Assembly (NCBI GenBank): GCA_947178105.1
Contig: CAMWXD010000006.1
Span: forward strand, 1 to 64,000
DNA: 64,000 nt
Reading direction: 5' to 3'
Source of the DNA: an uncultured Eubacterium sp.
GTDB taxonomy: Bacteria > Bacillota > Clostridia > Lachnospirales > Lachnospiraceae
Both the position numbers and the translations under genes were made by a program. Shown in pieces: positions 44,415 through 52,416 of the stretch. The notes beneath the pieces were generated by a model. That model worked only from the letters and a program-made list of their open reading frames with translations, was not told where the DNA came from and did no database searches. How positions within the stretch are numbered: position 1 is the stretch's first letter; every line of letters begins with the position of its first letter.

Positions 44415-45141
44415 AGTACTGTTCCTCCACCATTTCGTGAAAACAAAAAGAAAAGGAATCCTCTGTTAACGAATCTTCATCTATACGAAATTGCCAATAA
44501 TCCTCATCCAAAACCTCAGGCATCTGCAACTCGAACCCAGAAAATCTTAAAAACCCCTTTTTTTCCAATAAATCAATCAGATCAGATACGATTAACTGTT
44601 CAAATCGGTTCAATTCCTTTAGCTCCTTTAGCTGAATCAACACCTCTTGCCAGGATAAATACCCCAACTGAACGCCATCTACCACATTTATTCCCTTTAT
44701 AGTATCCGCACAAACAAACTCATCTGCCAGCAAAAGCAGTAATTTTTTCTTACCAGCGCCAACTGCTTTCAAAACCCTCGCTTCTCTGCTCAGTTGATTG
44801 ATCGAATCTTCAGCCGATCTATCCTCCCAGTCCTCCCCATCCTCAGAAGATAGCCCGCTTTTGTATTTTACCTCTATGCCAACCACAACTGACTGAAAAT
44901 CCAACCGCGCATCCAACTCTGTAAACCTGTCATTCTCTTTAACCCTTTCCCAAAGAAATAAACAATCATCCCAATATTGCTCGTTGACTGAATCAATCAT
45001 TCTTTGCAACTTTATAGGACGTATACCATTTCTTAAAATTTTTTTCATACCTTTCTGAAAAGAAATGTAACGTAAATTTCCAAAAAAATTCCCTGTCAAC
45101 TCATCCTCTTCTTTTACTTTTCCTCTTATTTCTGCAATCAT
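44401..45141 (-). CDS. Predicted PD-(D/E)XK nuclease of unknown family
   Basis: 246 residues. EEDELTGNFFGNLRYIS near residue 11 gives the alpha-A Glu, FTELDARLDF has D77, and VVGIEVKYKSG has E90-V-K92: together a PD-(D/E)XK core (D-x12-E-x-K), followed by SINQLSREARVLKA near 113 as in many restriction-type nucleases. The C-terminal part is helical (EVLIQLKELKELNRFEQLIV). It begins with ATGA, overlapping the stop of a frameshifted small frame upstream, and has no good ribosome site of its own, pointing to coupled translation. Overlaps the 189-residue gene. Likely a nuclease or nuclease-derived module of a defence operon. Confidence 0.72.
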   Translation of the reverse strand: MIAEIRGKVKEEDELTGNFFGNLRYISFQKGMKKILRNGIRPIKLQRMIDSVNEQYWDDCLFLWERVKENDRFTELDARLDFQSVVVGIEVKYKSGLSSEDGEDWEDRSAEDSINQLSREARVLKAVGAGKKKLLLLLADEFVCADTIKGINVVDGVQLGYLSWQEVLIQLKELKELNRFEQLIVSDLIDLLEKKGFLRFSGFELQMPEVLDEDYWQFRIDEDSLTEDSFSFCFHEMVEEQYYEYR

Positions 45142-45285
45142 ATTAAATTTTTCCGAAGCTCCTCCATGATTTTTGTTTCATCTGCAAGGGCAAGCGCCTC
45201 ACAGGTGCGTATTACGTCTGCACTTTCATAATCGACACATCATACTGCACAGTTCCGCCCGGTTTTCCATATCTGTCTTATCCAT
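45138..45285 (-). pseudogene. Small frameshifted gene heading the nuclease operon
   Basis: From an ATG at 45285 the frame reads MDKTDMENRAELCSMM and then hits a stop; one base over, the frame continues CVDYESADVIRTCEALALAD then ETKIMEELRKNLI to a TGA that overlaps the ATG of the nuclease gene (ATGA). 148 bases is 49 codons plus one. The codon-like second half and the tight coupling say this was a gene of about 49 residues. Frameshift, sequencing error or programmed shift are all possible; no slippery run was seen. Confidence 0.5.
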
Positions 45286-45314
45286 TCTATCAAAGATATT
45301 GTCTTTTATCAACC

Positions 45315-47108
45315 TTACACCAGCCCCACATCAAACTGCGCCATATACAGCTGATAATAAGCCCCCTTCTTCTCCATCAGCTCCTTCGCACTTCCCTGTT
45401 CCAAAATCCCGCCCTTGTCAATGACAAAAATCCGATCCGCATTCTGGATCGTGGACAGCCTGTGGGCAATGACAAAGCTGGTGCGCCCTTTTAACAGCGC
45501 TTCAATCCCTTCCTGCACGAGCAGCTCTGTGTGGGTATCGATGCTTGACGTCGCTTCGTCCAGAATCAGGATCTTCGGCATGGATACCATTGTACGCGCA
45601 AACGCAATCAACTGCCGCTGCCCGATCGAAAGCCCTGCGCCCTGTTCTTTCAGCTCCGTATCATAACCGTGCTCCATCTTCATAATAAAATCGTGCGCAT
45701 TGACCGCCTTTGCCGCCGCAATCATTTCCTTCTCTGTGGCATCCAGCTTGCCATATAAAATATTGTCCCGTATCGTTCCATGAAAGATAAAATTGTCCTG
45801 CGTCATTACGCCCATCTGCCTGCGGAAGCTCTCGATCGAGACTTTTGTCAGGTCATACCCATCTACCGAGATCACGCCCTCTTCGATATCATAAAACCGG
45901 CTGATCAAGTTTACAATCGTTGTTTTTCCTGCTCCGGTCGGCCCTACCAGGGCGATCGTCTCGCCCGGGCGCACTCGAAAGCTCACATCAGACAGCACTT
46001 TTGTCTCCGCAGGCGTCCCTTTGTCATACGTAAAGCTGACATGGGAAAACTCGACGCTCCCTTTGATCGGCGGCAGCTCCTGCACCAGCTCGCCGTCCGT
46101 AATATCCGGTTCTGTATCCAAAATGTCAAAAATCCGTTCTGCTGCTGTCAGGTTTGTAATCAGGCTGTTATAAAAATTGCTCAGATTTAAAATCGGGTTC
46201 CAAAACATATTAATATAACTGCCAAACGCAACAAGCAGCCCCACAGACTCATGTCCAATGCCGATGATGCGGATTCCGACCAGATAGAGCATCATCGCCC
46301 CGATGCCCCAGCACAAATCGACTACTGGCCCGAACATGTCCGCAAACCTGCACGCATCCTGGAAAGAATCCCTGTGCTCGTCTGTCAGCCTTCCAAATAT
46401 CTCACTCGTCTCGTCCTGTGCACGAAAGCTCTGCACGACACGCATCCCTGCAATATCCTCATGGACATAAGCATTCAGGTTTGACGCTTTTTTTCGAAAA
46501 ATCCGCCACCGCTTATGGGAAGCCGACTGCACTGCCCAGACTCCCGCTGCCATCACAGGAATCGTACTGAGCGATGCTGCCGCCAGGCGCCAGTCTTTGA
46601 GCACCATAATCACAACAACCCCCAGTACTGTAATAAACTCTGGTATCAGCGTCGTGACTGAATTGACAAACACATCCTTTAATGCATTGACATCGCCGAT
46701 AATCCGCGCCAGTATCTTTCCTGTCGGCCTGCTGTCAAAAAAGGAAAACGACAGCGTCTGGATATGCTCATACAGATCCTGCCGGATTTCCAGCAATATT
46801 TTATTCGAAACGACTGACATCACATACATCCGCAGCTTTACCAGCACAATATAAATCAGGTTCAGTACCAAAGCAAAGATGCCCAGCTTTAACAGCCCGT
46901 CAAAATCCCGCTGCGCAATATAGTGATCCAGCGCTTCTTCGATCAGAAGCGGATTCAGCAGCGAAATGCCGATCGCTCCCGCCATAAACGCCAACACGCC
47001 AAAAACAGCCCCTTTATACGCGGCAAGATAACGCAGCAGCCTCTGCATAATCTTTTTCCTGCTCGTATTGTCCATCTGCTCATCATCCCGATATGAATTT
47101 ACAGCCAT
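45315..47108 (-). CDS. ABC exporter half-transporter (catalytically competent Walker B)
   Basis: 597 residues: six membrane helices in the first 330 (AVFGVLAFMAGAIGISLL, LIPEFITVLGVVVIMVL and others) and an ATPase with Walker A GPTGAGKTT near 400, signature LSIGQRQLIAFART near 496, Walker B ILILDEATSSID near 521 and a switch His in VIAHRLSTI. The signature has Ile for the first Gly, so this half is degenerate there. It pairs with the half at 47177, 68 bases away, to form a heterodimer of the LmrCD/YheIH type that exports drugs or lipids. Second gene in the pair. Confidence 0.92.
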   Translation of the reverse strand: MAVNSYRDDEQMDNTSRKKIMQRLLRYLAAYKGAVFGVLAFMAGAIGISLLNPLLIEEALDHYIAQRDFDGLLKLGIFALVLNLIYIVLVKLRMYVMSVVSNKILLEIRQDLYEHIQTLSFSFFDSRPTGKILARIIGDVNALKDVFVNSVTTLIPEFITVLGVVVIMVLKDWRLAAASLSTIPVMAAGVWAVQSASHKRWRIFRKKASNLNAYVHEDIAGMRVVQSFRAQDETSEIFGRLTDEHRDSFQDACRFADMFGPVVDLCWGIGAMMLYLVGIRIIGIGHESVGLLVAFGSYINMFWNPILNLSNFYNSLITNLTAAERIFDILDTEPDITDGELVQELPPIKGSVEFSHVSFTYDKGTPAETKVLSDVSFRVRPGETIALVGPTGAGKTTIVNLISRFYDIEEGVISVDGYDLTKVSIESFRRQMGVMTQDNFIFHGTIRDNILYGKLDATEKEMIAAAKAVNAHDFIMKMEHGYDTELKEQGAGLSIGQRQLIAFARTMVSMPKILILDEATSSIDTHTELLVQEGIEALLKGRTSFVIAHRLSTIQNADRIFVIDKGGILEQGSAKELMEKKGAYYQLYMAQFDVGLV

Positions 47109-47176
47109 AAGAAATCTCCTTTCTCAATGAATTTTTTAACCCCTCATTTCATCCGTTTTACACCATCACCAGACTG

Positions 47177-48910
47177 TCACGCCCTGCGCTGCTCGCCCAA
47201 AAATGCCCCATACTGCGCCTGGAACGTCTGATAATACAGCCCGCGCTTTTCCATCAGCTCCTGGTGCGTCCCGCGCTCTGCGATGCAGCCGTTTTCCAGA
47301 TAAATAATCTCATCTGCATGACAGACTGCGGAGATCCGGTGCGCAATAATGATTTTCGTCGTACCGTCAAGCCCGTCCAGCATCTTTTGGATTTCATGTT
47401 CCGTCTCCATATCAAGCGCAGAGGTCGAGTCGTCCATCACGAGGATCGGGCTCTTTTTGGATAAAGCCCTTGCAATGCTGATACGCTGCTTTTGACCGCC
47501 GGAAAGCCCGACGCCGCGCTCGCCGATTACGGTCTGGTACTGTTCCTCCATCTCTTCGATAAATCCGCTCGCCTGTGCGTCCTGCGCCGCCTTTCTTACG
47601 TCCTTCATCGCAAGCTGGCTGCGTTTTCCCATTTTGATATTTTCCTCAATCGTGTCTGAGAACAAAAACACATCCTGCAAGACGACGTTTACGCTGCCGC
47701 GTAGCTGGCGCAGGGTAAGCGAGCGGACATCCGTCCCGTCCAGGCGCACCGTCCCTTTGTCTGCGTCATAAAAACGCTGTAACAGATATATAAGCGAAGA
47801 TTTGCCGGAGCCGGTCGCCCCCATAATCCCGAGCGTATGCCCAGCCGGTATGCGAAAATCAATATCCGTTAAAATCTGCTTCCCATCCAGCCCAAAGGAT
47901 ACGTGCTCAAACGCAACTTCTCCCCTGACCTGCTCCAGCACACGCGCATCCGCACTGTCCGTAATCTCCGCTTTCTCGTCAAAGATTTTTTGCAGCTTTT
48001 TATAAGATGCCACTGCCGCAGACAGGTCATTTGTCAGCCATCCCATCATTTCCATCGGCCAGGTGCAGTTGCGGCTGTATTCAATAAATGCCACCAGCGC
48101 ACCAAGCGTCAGCTCCCCGCGCATCACCATACCGCCGCCTAATACCGCCATACACACCGGCAGCGCTTTTCCGATAAACTGGAAATACGGATAAAAACGC
48201 ACCAGAATTTTTGATTGTGTAATATTCAGCTCATAATATCTTTCATTGTGTGATAAAAATTTTTGTATCTCAAATTTTTCCCTTGCAAACGCCTTCACTG
48301 TACGCACACCAGCCAGATTTTCTTCCGCAACGGTCGTCAGCACCGCATTTTCTTCACTGATTTGTTCATATACCGTATCCAACCTGCGCTCCATGATAAC
48401 GGCAGTCACCCCGCAGACAAACATCGCCGCAAGCGGCACAAGCGCCAGCCGGAAACTCAGCCGGAACATGCACGCCAGCACAAACGTCACATGGACTGCC
48501 ACCTCAACTGTCAGCATCCCGACAAATCCAAGCGCATTCCAGATCTTATCCACGTCATCCTTCACACGCGCCATCAGCTCCCCGGTATTCGCATTATCAA
48601 AATATCGCGCCGACAGCGTTTGAATATGCCCAAACAAATCTTTACGAAGCTGCGAGCCTATTTTTGAACACAACACGTCAAACAGGTATTCCTTCCCATA
48701 TCCGCACACACTGCGCCCGATTCCGACAATTACGATCCCAGCCAGCAGCTTCACCAGCAATTCCTGCCGCCCGTCTAAAATCACATCGTCGACGATGCTC
48801 TGCGTAATGACCGGATACAGCATATCCAGAATAATTGCACTTGCCATACATGCAAATGCTATCAAATACATATGCCAGTTTTTCCAAATGTAAACACGTA
48901 CTCTCTCCAT
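47177..48910 (-). CDS. ABC exporter half-transporter (degenerate Walker B)
   Basis: 577 residues: six membrane helices (MYLIAFACMASAIILDML and on) and an ATPase with Walker A GATGSGKSS near 363, canonical signature LSGGQKQRISIARAL near 467, but Walker B ILVMDDSTSALD near 489 with Asp in place of the catalytic Glu. The partner at 45315 has the normal Glu and the bent signature. That is the standard asymmetric heterodimer: one full and one impaired ATP site. First gene of the pair, with a very long leader (promoter at 49449). Confidence 0.92.
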   Translation of the reverse strand: MERVRVYIWKNWHMYLIAFACMASAIILDMLYPVITQSIVDDVILDGRQELLVKLLAGIVIVGIGRSVCGYGKEYLFDVLCSKIGSQLRKDLFGHIQTLSARYFDNANTGELMARVKDDVDKIWNALGFVGMLTVEVAVHVTFVLACMFRLSFRLALVPLAAMFVCGVTAVIMERRLDTVYEQISEENAVLTTVAEENLAGVRTVKAFAREKFEIQKFLSHNERYYELNITQSKILVRFYPYFQFIGKALPVCMAVLGGGMVMRGELTLGALVAFIEYSRNCTWPMEMMGWLTNDLSAAVASYKKLQKIFDEKAEITDSADARVLEQVRGEVAFEHVSFGLDGKQILTDIDFRIPAGHTLGIMGATGSGKSSLIYLLQRFYDADKGTVRLDGTDVRSLTLRQLRGSVNVVLQDVFLFSDTIEENIKMGKRSQLAMKDVRKAAQDAQASGFIEEMEEQYQTVIGERGVGLSGGQKQRISIARALSKKSPILVMDDSTSALDMETEHEIQKMLDGLDGTTKIIIAHRISAVCHADEIIYLENGCIAERGTHQELMEKRGLYYQTFQAQYGAFLGEQRRA

Positions 48911-49448
48911 TGTCTATCCTCCTTCACCAGATCGATCTCACACATCCCACGCTTCTAAAACAGCTTCCTGCCAGAAATAACCACAAAAAAACCATGCAGA
49001 CTGCCTACAAAGCAACTGCACGGTCTCCATTCATATCCCTGCCGCCCGATCACACACCGATTTCCGCAAACAAATCCCGCCAAAACGTAAAAAAACATGA
49101 CCTGCTGCCATGCTTTTTTCACCATTGCGGAATCGCTGCACGATATCTGCACAATAAACGCACACTCATCACGATCCGCCTGCGGCACTGTTCCAAATTT
49201 ACTGCAAAACAACCGCAAACGATAGGAAACATATGTAAGCACTTTGTAAGGCAAATGCACCGGCAAAATTGCCGATAAAAAGGACTCACCTGCAAAACCT
49301 TCGCCAAATCCGGCGCAGGCTTCACCAATGACAAGGCAATCCTTCTGCAACTATTTAGTTTGCACCATTCTCCATTACGATGATATAGCTAAACATATGA
49401 TTCTCTCCATTTTTCAACCTTTTTAGAAGGCGTTTTTCTGATGCAGTT
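48911..49448 (-). other. Long untranslated leader of the ABC exporter, with a 13-residue leader peptide
   Basis: The best promoter for the exporter pair starts transcription near 49442, 530 bases before the first ATG. In this leader ATG 49396 to TAA 49355 encodes MFSYIIVMENGAN behind GGAGAG. Another open frame covers 48955-49350 but has no ribosome site or family-like sequence. No other gene is supported. A leader peptide plus long leader before a drug exporter suggests attenuation; inference only. Confidence 0.4.
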
Positions 49449-49477
49449 ATCATAAACCATATCATAACATATGTCAA
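49449..49477 (-). promoter_or_regulatory. Promoter for the ABC exporter transcript
   Basis: Minus strand TTGACA (49472-49477), 17 bases, TATGAT (49449-49454). Confidence 0.65.
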
Positions 49478-49515
49478 TATGGAATTGTAAAATTTACCAA
49501 TATGCTGAAAATTTC

Positions 49516-49551
49516 AGGGGCGATGTGACTCGTATGAATCACATCGCCCCT
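49516..49551. terminator. Strong hairpin upstream of the exporter promoter
   Basis: AGGGGCGATGTGA (49516-49528) pairs perfectly with TCACATCGCCCCT (49539-49551), 13 bp with a ten-base loop, then TTGCTTTTGA. No gene ends here now on either strand, so it may mark a lost gene or insulate the two divergent promoters. Confidence 0.5.
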
Positions 49552-49659
49552 TGCTTTTGACTATCTATTTCCCAACAGCCCCTTTCGGCGTGCTTTTTAG
49601 TAGGGTATCTGAACTGTTTTATATAATTACAAAACATAGTAATAATCGTAATTATACTA

Positions 49660-49804
49660 TTGACATTTTTATAAGCATATAGTAAATTGACTGTATACGA
49701 TCTGCATTAAAAACGCCAAAATTTGCTTATAGAATTAGTATGATTCTACATATTTATGAGGGGAGGGGAGGTGAGGGAAATGGGTAAACTGTAGTAAATG
49801 ATAA
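49660..49804 (+). promoter_or_regulatory. Promoter and G-rich leader of the 193-residue membrane protein gene
   Basis: TTGACA (49660-49665), 17 bases, TAAATT (49683-49688). Downstream at 49768-49788 is GAGGGGAGGGGAGGTGAGGG, then ATG 49790 with only four codons (MGKL, stop at 49802). The purine run is a very strong ribosome site for a tiny frame and could also form a G-quadruplex. The gene itself starts at 49883. Confidence 0.4.
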
Positions 49805-49882
49805 AGCGTGCAGAGACGTTGTATTAAATTCCTTGATTTATTATAAAAAATATTTGACTAAATTTAGAAAGGATATGATATT

Positions 49883-50464
49883 ATGAATTTAAAAAAAGTA
49901 TTATATAATAAATTTTTAATATCAGCAGCTTGTATTTTAATTGCCTACCTTCTCATCCTCGTTCCGTATATGGGATATTTTATACGAAGCGTATCTTATG
50001 ACCCATCATTGGGAATGCCGATGGATCATGTAGATGCTTTTTATCCGACATACAGCAGCTTCATCTGGTCAGCATTTGTGGGTATTTTATTCTATACTTT
50101 CTTGCAGGGCAGGAAAAATATGCAGCAGATACCTGAGAGGGAAAATGATAGAAAGAAGCTGCTTTTACACACTGTGGCTGGTACGGTATGTATTGTTGCA
50201 ATCGGCTTTGGGCTGGAATGGTATCATGGAGTAATAGAAAATTCTATTTTTGCTAATATTTATTATGCCATCAGTAACACAGGCCAGATCATCGCTACCG
50301 GCTCAGAGGAACAGTTCATGCATATTACAATTATCGCACAATATTTTGAACGTGCCATAATTCCAAATTTTCTGAAAATGATGAATTTACTGGTTGTGTT
50401 CCTGTCTTACCAGGGTCTGCAGATTCTGTCTGCCGTACATGTAAACGATGCTGCAACTGTCTGA
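49883..50464 (+). CDS. Hypothetical membrane protein, 193 residues
   Basis: Four hydrophobic segments: FLISAACILIAYLLILVPYM (residues 11-30), FIWSAFVGILFYTFL near 60, TVAGTVCIVAIGFGLEW near 97, and NFLKMMNLLVVFLSYQGL near 166. The outside loop after helix 1 holds SVSYDPSLGMPMDHVDAFYP. No motif known. GAAAGGA precedes the ATG. A hairpin follows the gene, so it is a single unit. Lower GC and AT-rich surroundings than its neighbours may mean recent arrival. Confidence 0.75.
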   Translation: MNLKKVLYNKFLISAACILIAYLLILVPYMGYFIRSVSYDPSLGMPMDHVDAFYPTYSSFIWSAFVGILFYTFLQGRKNMQQIPERENDRKKLLLHTVAGTVCIVAIGFGLEWYHGVIENSIFANIYYAISNTGQIIATGSEEQFMHITIIAQYFERAIIPNFLKMMNLLVVFLSYQGLQILSAVHVNDAATV

Positions 50465-50528
50465 AATTCTGTTAAATTGAGAAATATTTTAACATTTTTC
50501 ATTCTTGTCTTATGATAAATCATCAGGG

Positions 50529-50566
50529 GCTGTCGCTTTAAGAAATAAATTTCATGGAGCGACAGC
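50529..50566 (+). terminator. Hairpin behind the membrane protein gene
   Basis: GCTGTCGCT (50529-50537) pairs with AGCGACAGC (50558-50566), with an inner GAAAT/ATTTC stem; TTCGTTTCT follows. Moderately T-rich. Confidence 0.5.
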
Positions 50567-50738
50567 TTCGTTTCTAATCAGATCATGACTGGACTGACAC
50601 TGTCCTGTCATTTCTTATATTCCATAAGCTCCAATATATCACAGTCCAGAATCTCGCCAGCACCTTACTGTTTCTGGGGGACGGCGCATTCTGGAACGGA
50701 CGCCGTCAGACCGGGCAGATTCCCTCTTCCAGCGCCAG

Positions 50739-51716
50739 TCAGCCAATATGTAACACATGATCTGAACTGTTACACAAAATATACTCATACTTTTTTAAAA
50801 TCCCTACCCCAATCGGATACGGGCCAGTATGCACACCTACGGTTGCCCCGATCTGATGGATTTCCAGCTTTTCTTTCCAGTCTGCATCCGTCTGCGCGTT
50901 TTGCCCCTGCTGCGCGGCACATGCCGCAAGCGACCGGGCCACCTGCTCCCGAAATGTGGCCGCCTCTTCATAGTCATAGCCATACCCGATATTGACAGCA
51001 TACTGCTCTGCCTGTTCCCCGCTTTCCCTGAAATGCGTACAGATTAGATCCAGCACCTTGTCCCTGGATTTCTTTCTGCTCCTTGCTATGCCAGACGGAA
51101 AAATCTCTCCATCCTTCATCGTAATAAGCGGTCGGATATTTAACGTACTTGCCGCAAGCCCCATCAGCTTCCCGACTCTGCCGCCATGTACAAGGTAAGA
51201 CATGCCGCCCACCGTAAATAAAATCCGACCGGTTTCCCGCATTTGAAGCAGCCTTTCAACGGTATCCTCATAAGACAAGCCATCCTTTTTCATACGTGCA
51301 GCTTCCCGTACAAACATGCCTTCCAATACGGTATTGAGCGTAGAGTCAATTACCGTAATAACCGCAGCCGGGTAATCCTCCTGTATCATCCCGGCAGCCG
51401 TTACCGCCGACTGGTAAGATCCCGAAAACTTTGCTGTAATGCAAATACAGATCACCGGTATCCCCGCCTTTGCATACGGTTCAAATGCATCGATATAATC
51501 CTGTACCGAAGGCATCGAGGTCTTTGGAAATACTTTTGGATAGTCGATCATTTTCTGGTAAAACTCGCGAATATCCACTTCGACGATCTCCTTACGATAT
51601 GTTTCATTATCAAATGATACATAAAACGGCACAACATCCACATCATTGTCCCGCGCACCCTGTGCCCCCAGATCCGCCGCTCCATCTGCTATGATTTTAT
51701 ACTCTTTTGTTTCCAT
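50739..51716 (-). CDS. DegV-family fatty-acid-binding protein
   Basis: 325 residues, DegV fold; binds a fatty acid, in known relatives as the FakB subunit that presents it to the FakA kinase. Seen: YKIIADGAADLG start, FPKTSMPSVQDYIDAFEPY near residue 65, CITAKFSGSYQSAVTAAGM near 93, VIDSTLNTVLEGMFVREA near 123, YLVHGGRVGKLMGLAAS near 172 and TVGVHTGPYPIGVGIL near the end (TxGxHTGPG-like). An insert rich in Ala/Gln near 275-290 makes it longer than usual. ATG 51716 has GGGAG. Confidence 0.88.
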   Translation of the reverse strand: METKEYKIIADGAADLGAQGARDNDVDVVPFYVSFDNETYRKEIVEVDIREFYQKMIDYPKVFPKTSMPSVQDYIDAFEPYAKAGIPVICICITAKFSGSYQSAVTAAGMIQEDYPAAVITVIDSTLNTVLEGMFVREAARMKKDGLSYEDTVERLLQMRETGRILFTVGGMSYLVHGGRVGKLMGLAASTLNIRPLITMKDGEIFPSGIARSRKKSRDKVLDLICTHFRESGEQAEQYAVNIGYGYDYEEAATFREQVARSLAACAAQQGQNAQTDADWKEKLEIHQIGATVGVHTGPYPIGVGILKKYEYILCNSSDHVLHIG

Positions 51717-51840
51717 CCTTTTTCTCCCATACACTGTTCATGTCTTGACCACTATACATAGTTTTCAACTCTACATACAGTATACTCCTTCTTGGTGAAA
51801 TTGTATAGAAAAACAGAAAAAACTTTCTTCATTTTTGTTG

Positions 51841-51884
51841 TTGACAATTCCAATATTTTGCATTATTATGTAGCTTGCTACATA
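51841..51884 (+). promoter_or_regulatory. marR-MATE promoter with dyad operator
   Basis: TTGACA (51841-51846), 17 bases, TATTAT (51864-51869). TATGTAGC-TT-GCTACATA (51867-51884) overlaps the -10 box and start site, a typical MarR-type dyad for autorepression. Confidence 0.75.
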
Positions 51885-51905
51885 TATGAGAGGAAGGATC
51901 TTGGG

Positions 51906-52340
51906 ATGAATGAAATCAAATGCTATTTTAAAAAAATCCATCTCCTGCTGGAAGCCGGCTTTACCCGCGCATTACGCAGTTACGGGCTGACCTGCACCCA
52001 GTTTGACATCCTCGCCTATCTGGCACAGGAGAAGGATGTCCCGCATACGCTGACCGCTATTTCCACGCACTTTGGCGTCAAGCATACAAGTGTGATCCAT
52101 GTGCTGAAAATACTGGAAAAAAATGGATTTATCTATAAAAGCGCTTCTGCTGACGCCCGCGCAAAAACAATCCTGCTGACGAGCCATGCGCATCAGGTTC
52201 TTGCAGAGCTTAGAAAAAACAGCCCTTTACTGAACGAAATCCTATTTGCAGGCTTGTCCGAAGATGACCTGCACCGCCTGGAACGGATGCTCAGGCAAAT
52301 CTACGCCAATCTGGAATCCGATGCATTTCAAAACTTTTAA
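51906..52340 (+). CDS. MarR-family repressor
   Basis: 144 residues with the MarR winged helix: AGFTRALRSYGLTCTQFDIL, the HTH TLTAISTHFGVKHTSVIHVLKILEKNGFI near residue 56, and the wing SADARAKTILLTSHAHQVL near 90. It precedes the MATE gene by 76 bases on the same strand and has a palindrome in its promoter, so it probably controls itself and the pump in response to a small aromatic or drug-like ligand. ATG 51906 follows GAGAGGAAGG with some spacing; the longer open frame upstream covers the promoter. Confidence 0.9.
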   Translation: MNEIKCYFKKIHLLLEAGFTRALRSYGLTCTQFDILAYLAQEKDVPHTLTAISTHFGVKHTSVIHVLKILEKNGFIYKSASADARAKTILLTSHAHQVLAELRKNSPLLNEILFAGLSEDDLHRLERMLRQIYANLESDAFQNF

Positions 52341-52416
52341 AATGAAGACAGGCTTTATAGTACAAAACATTTTTCATAAATACATACAGAGTATACAATA
52401 CGAAAGGAGACTACAT

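Noticed and set aside
48955-49350. 131-codon minus-strand frame before the ABC exporter
   Set aside because: No ATG with ribosome site, Cys/Phe-rich sequence without family pattern; better seen as leader RNA.
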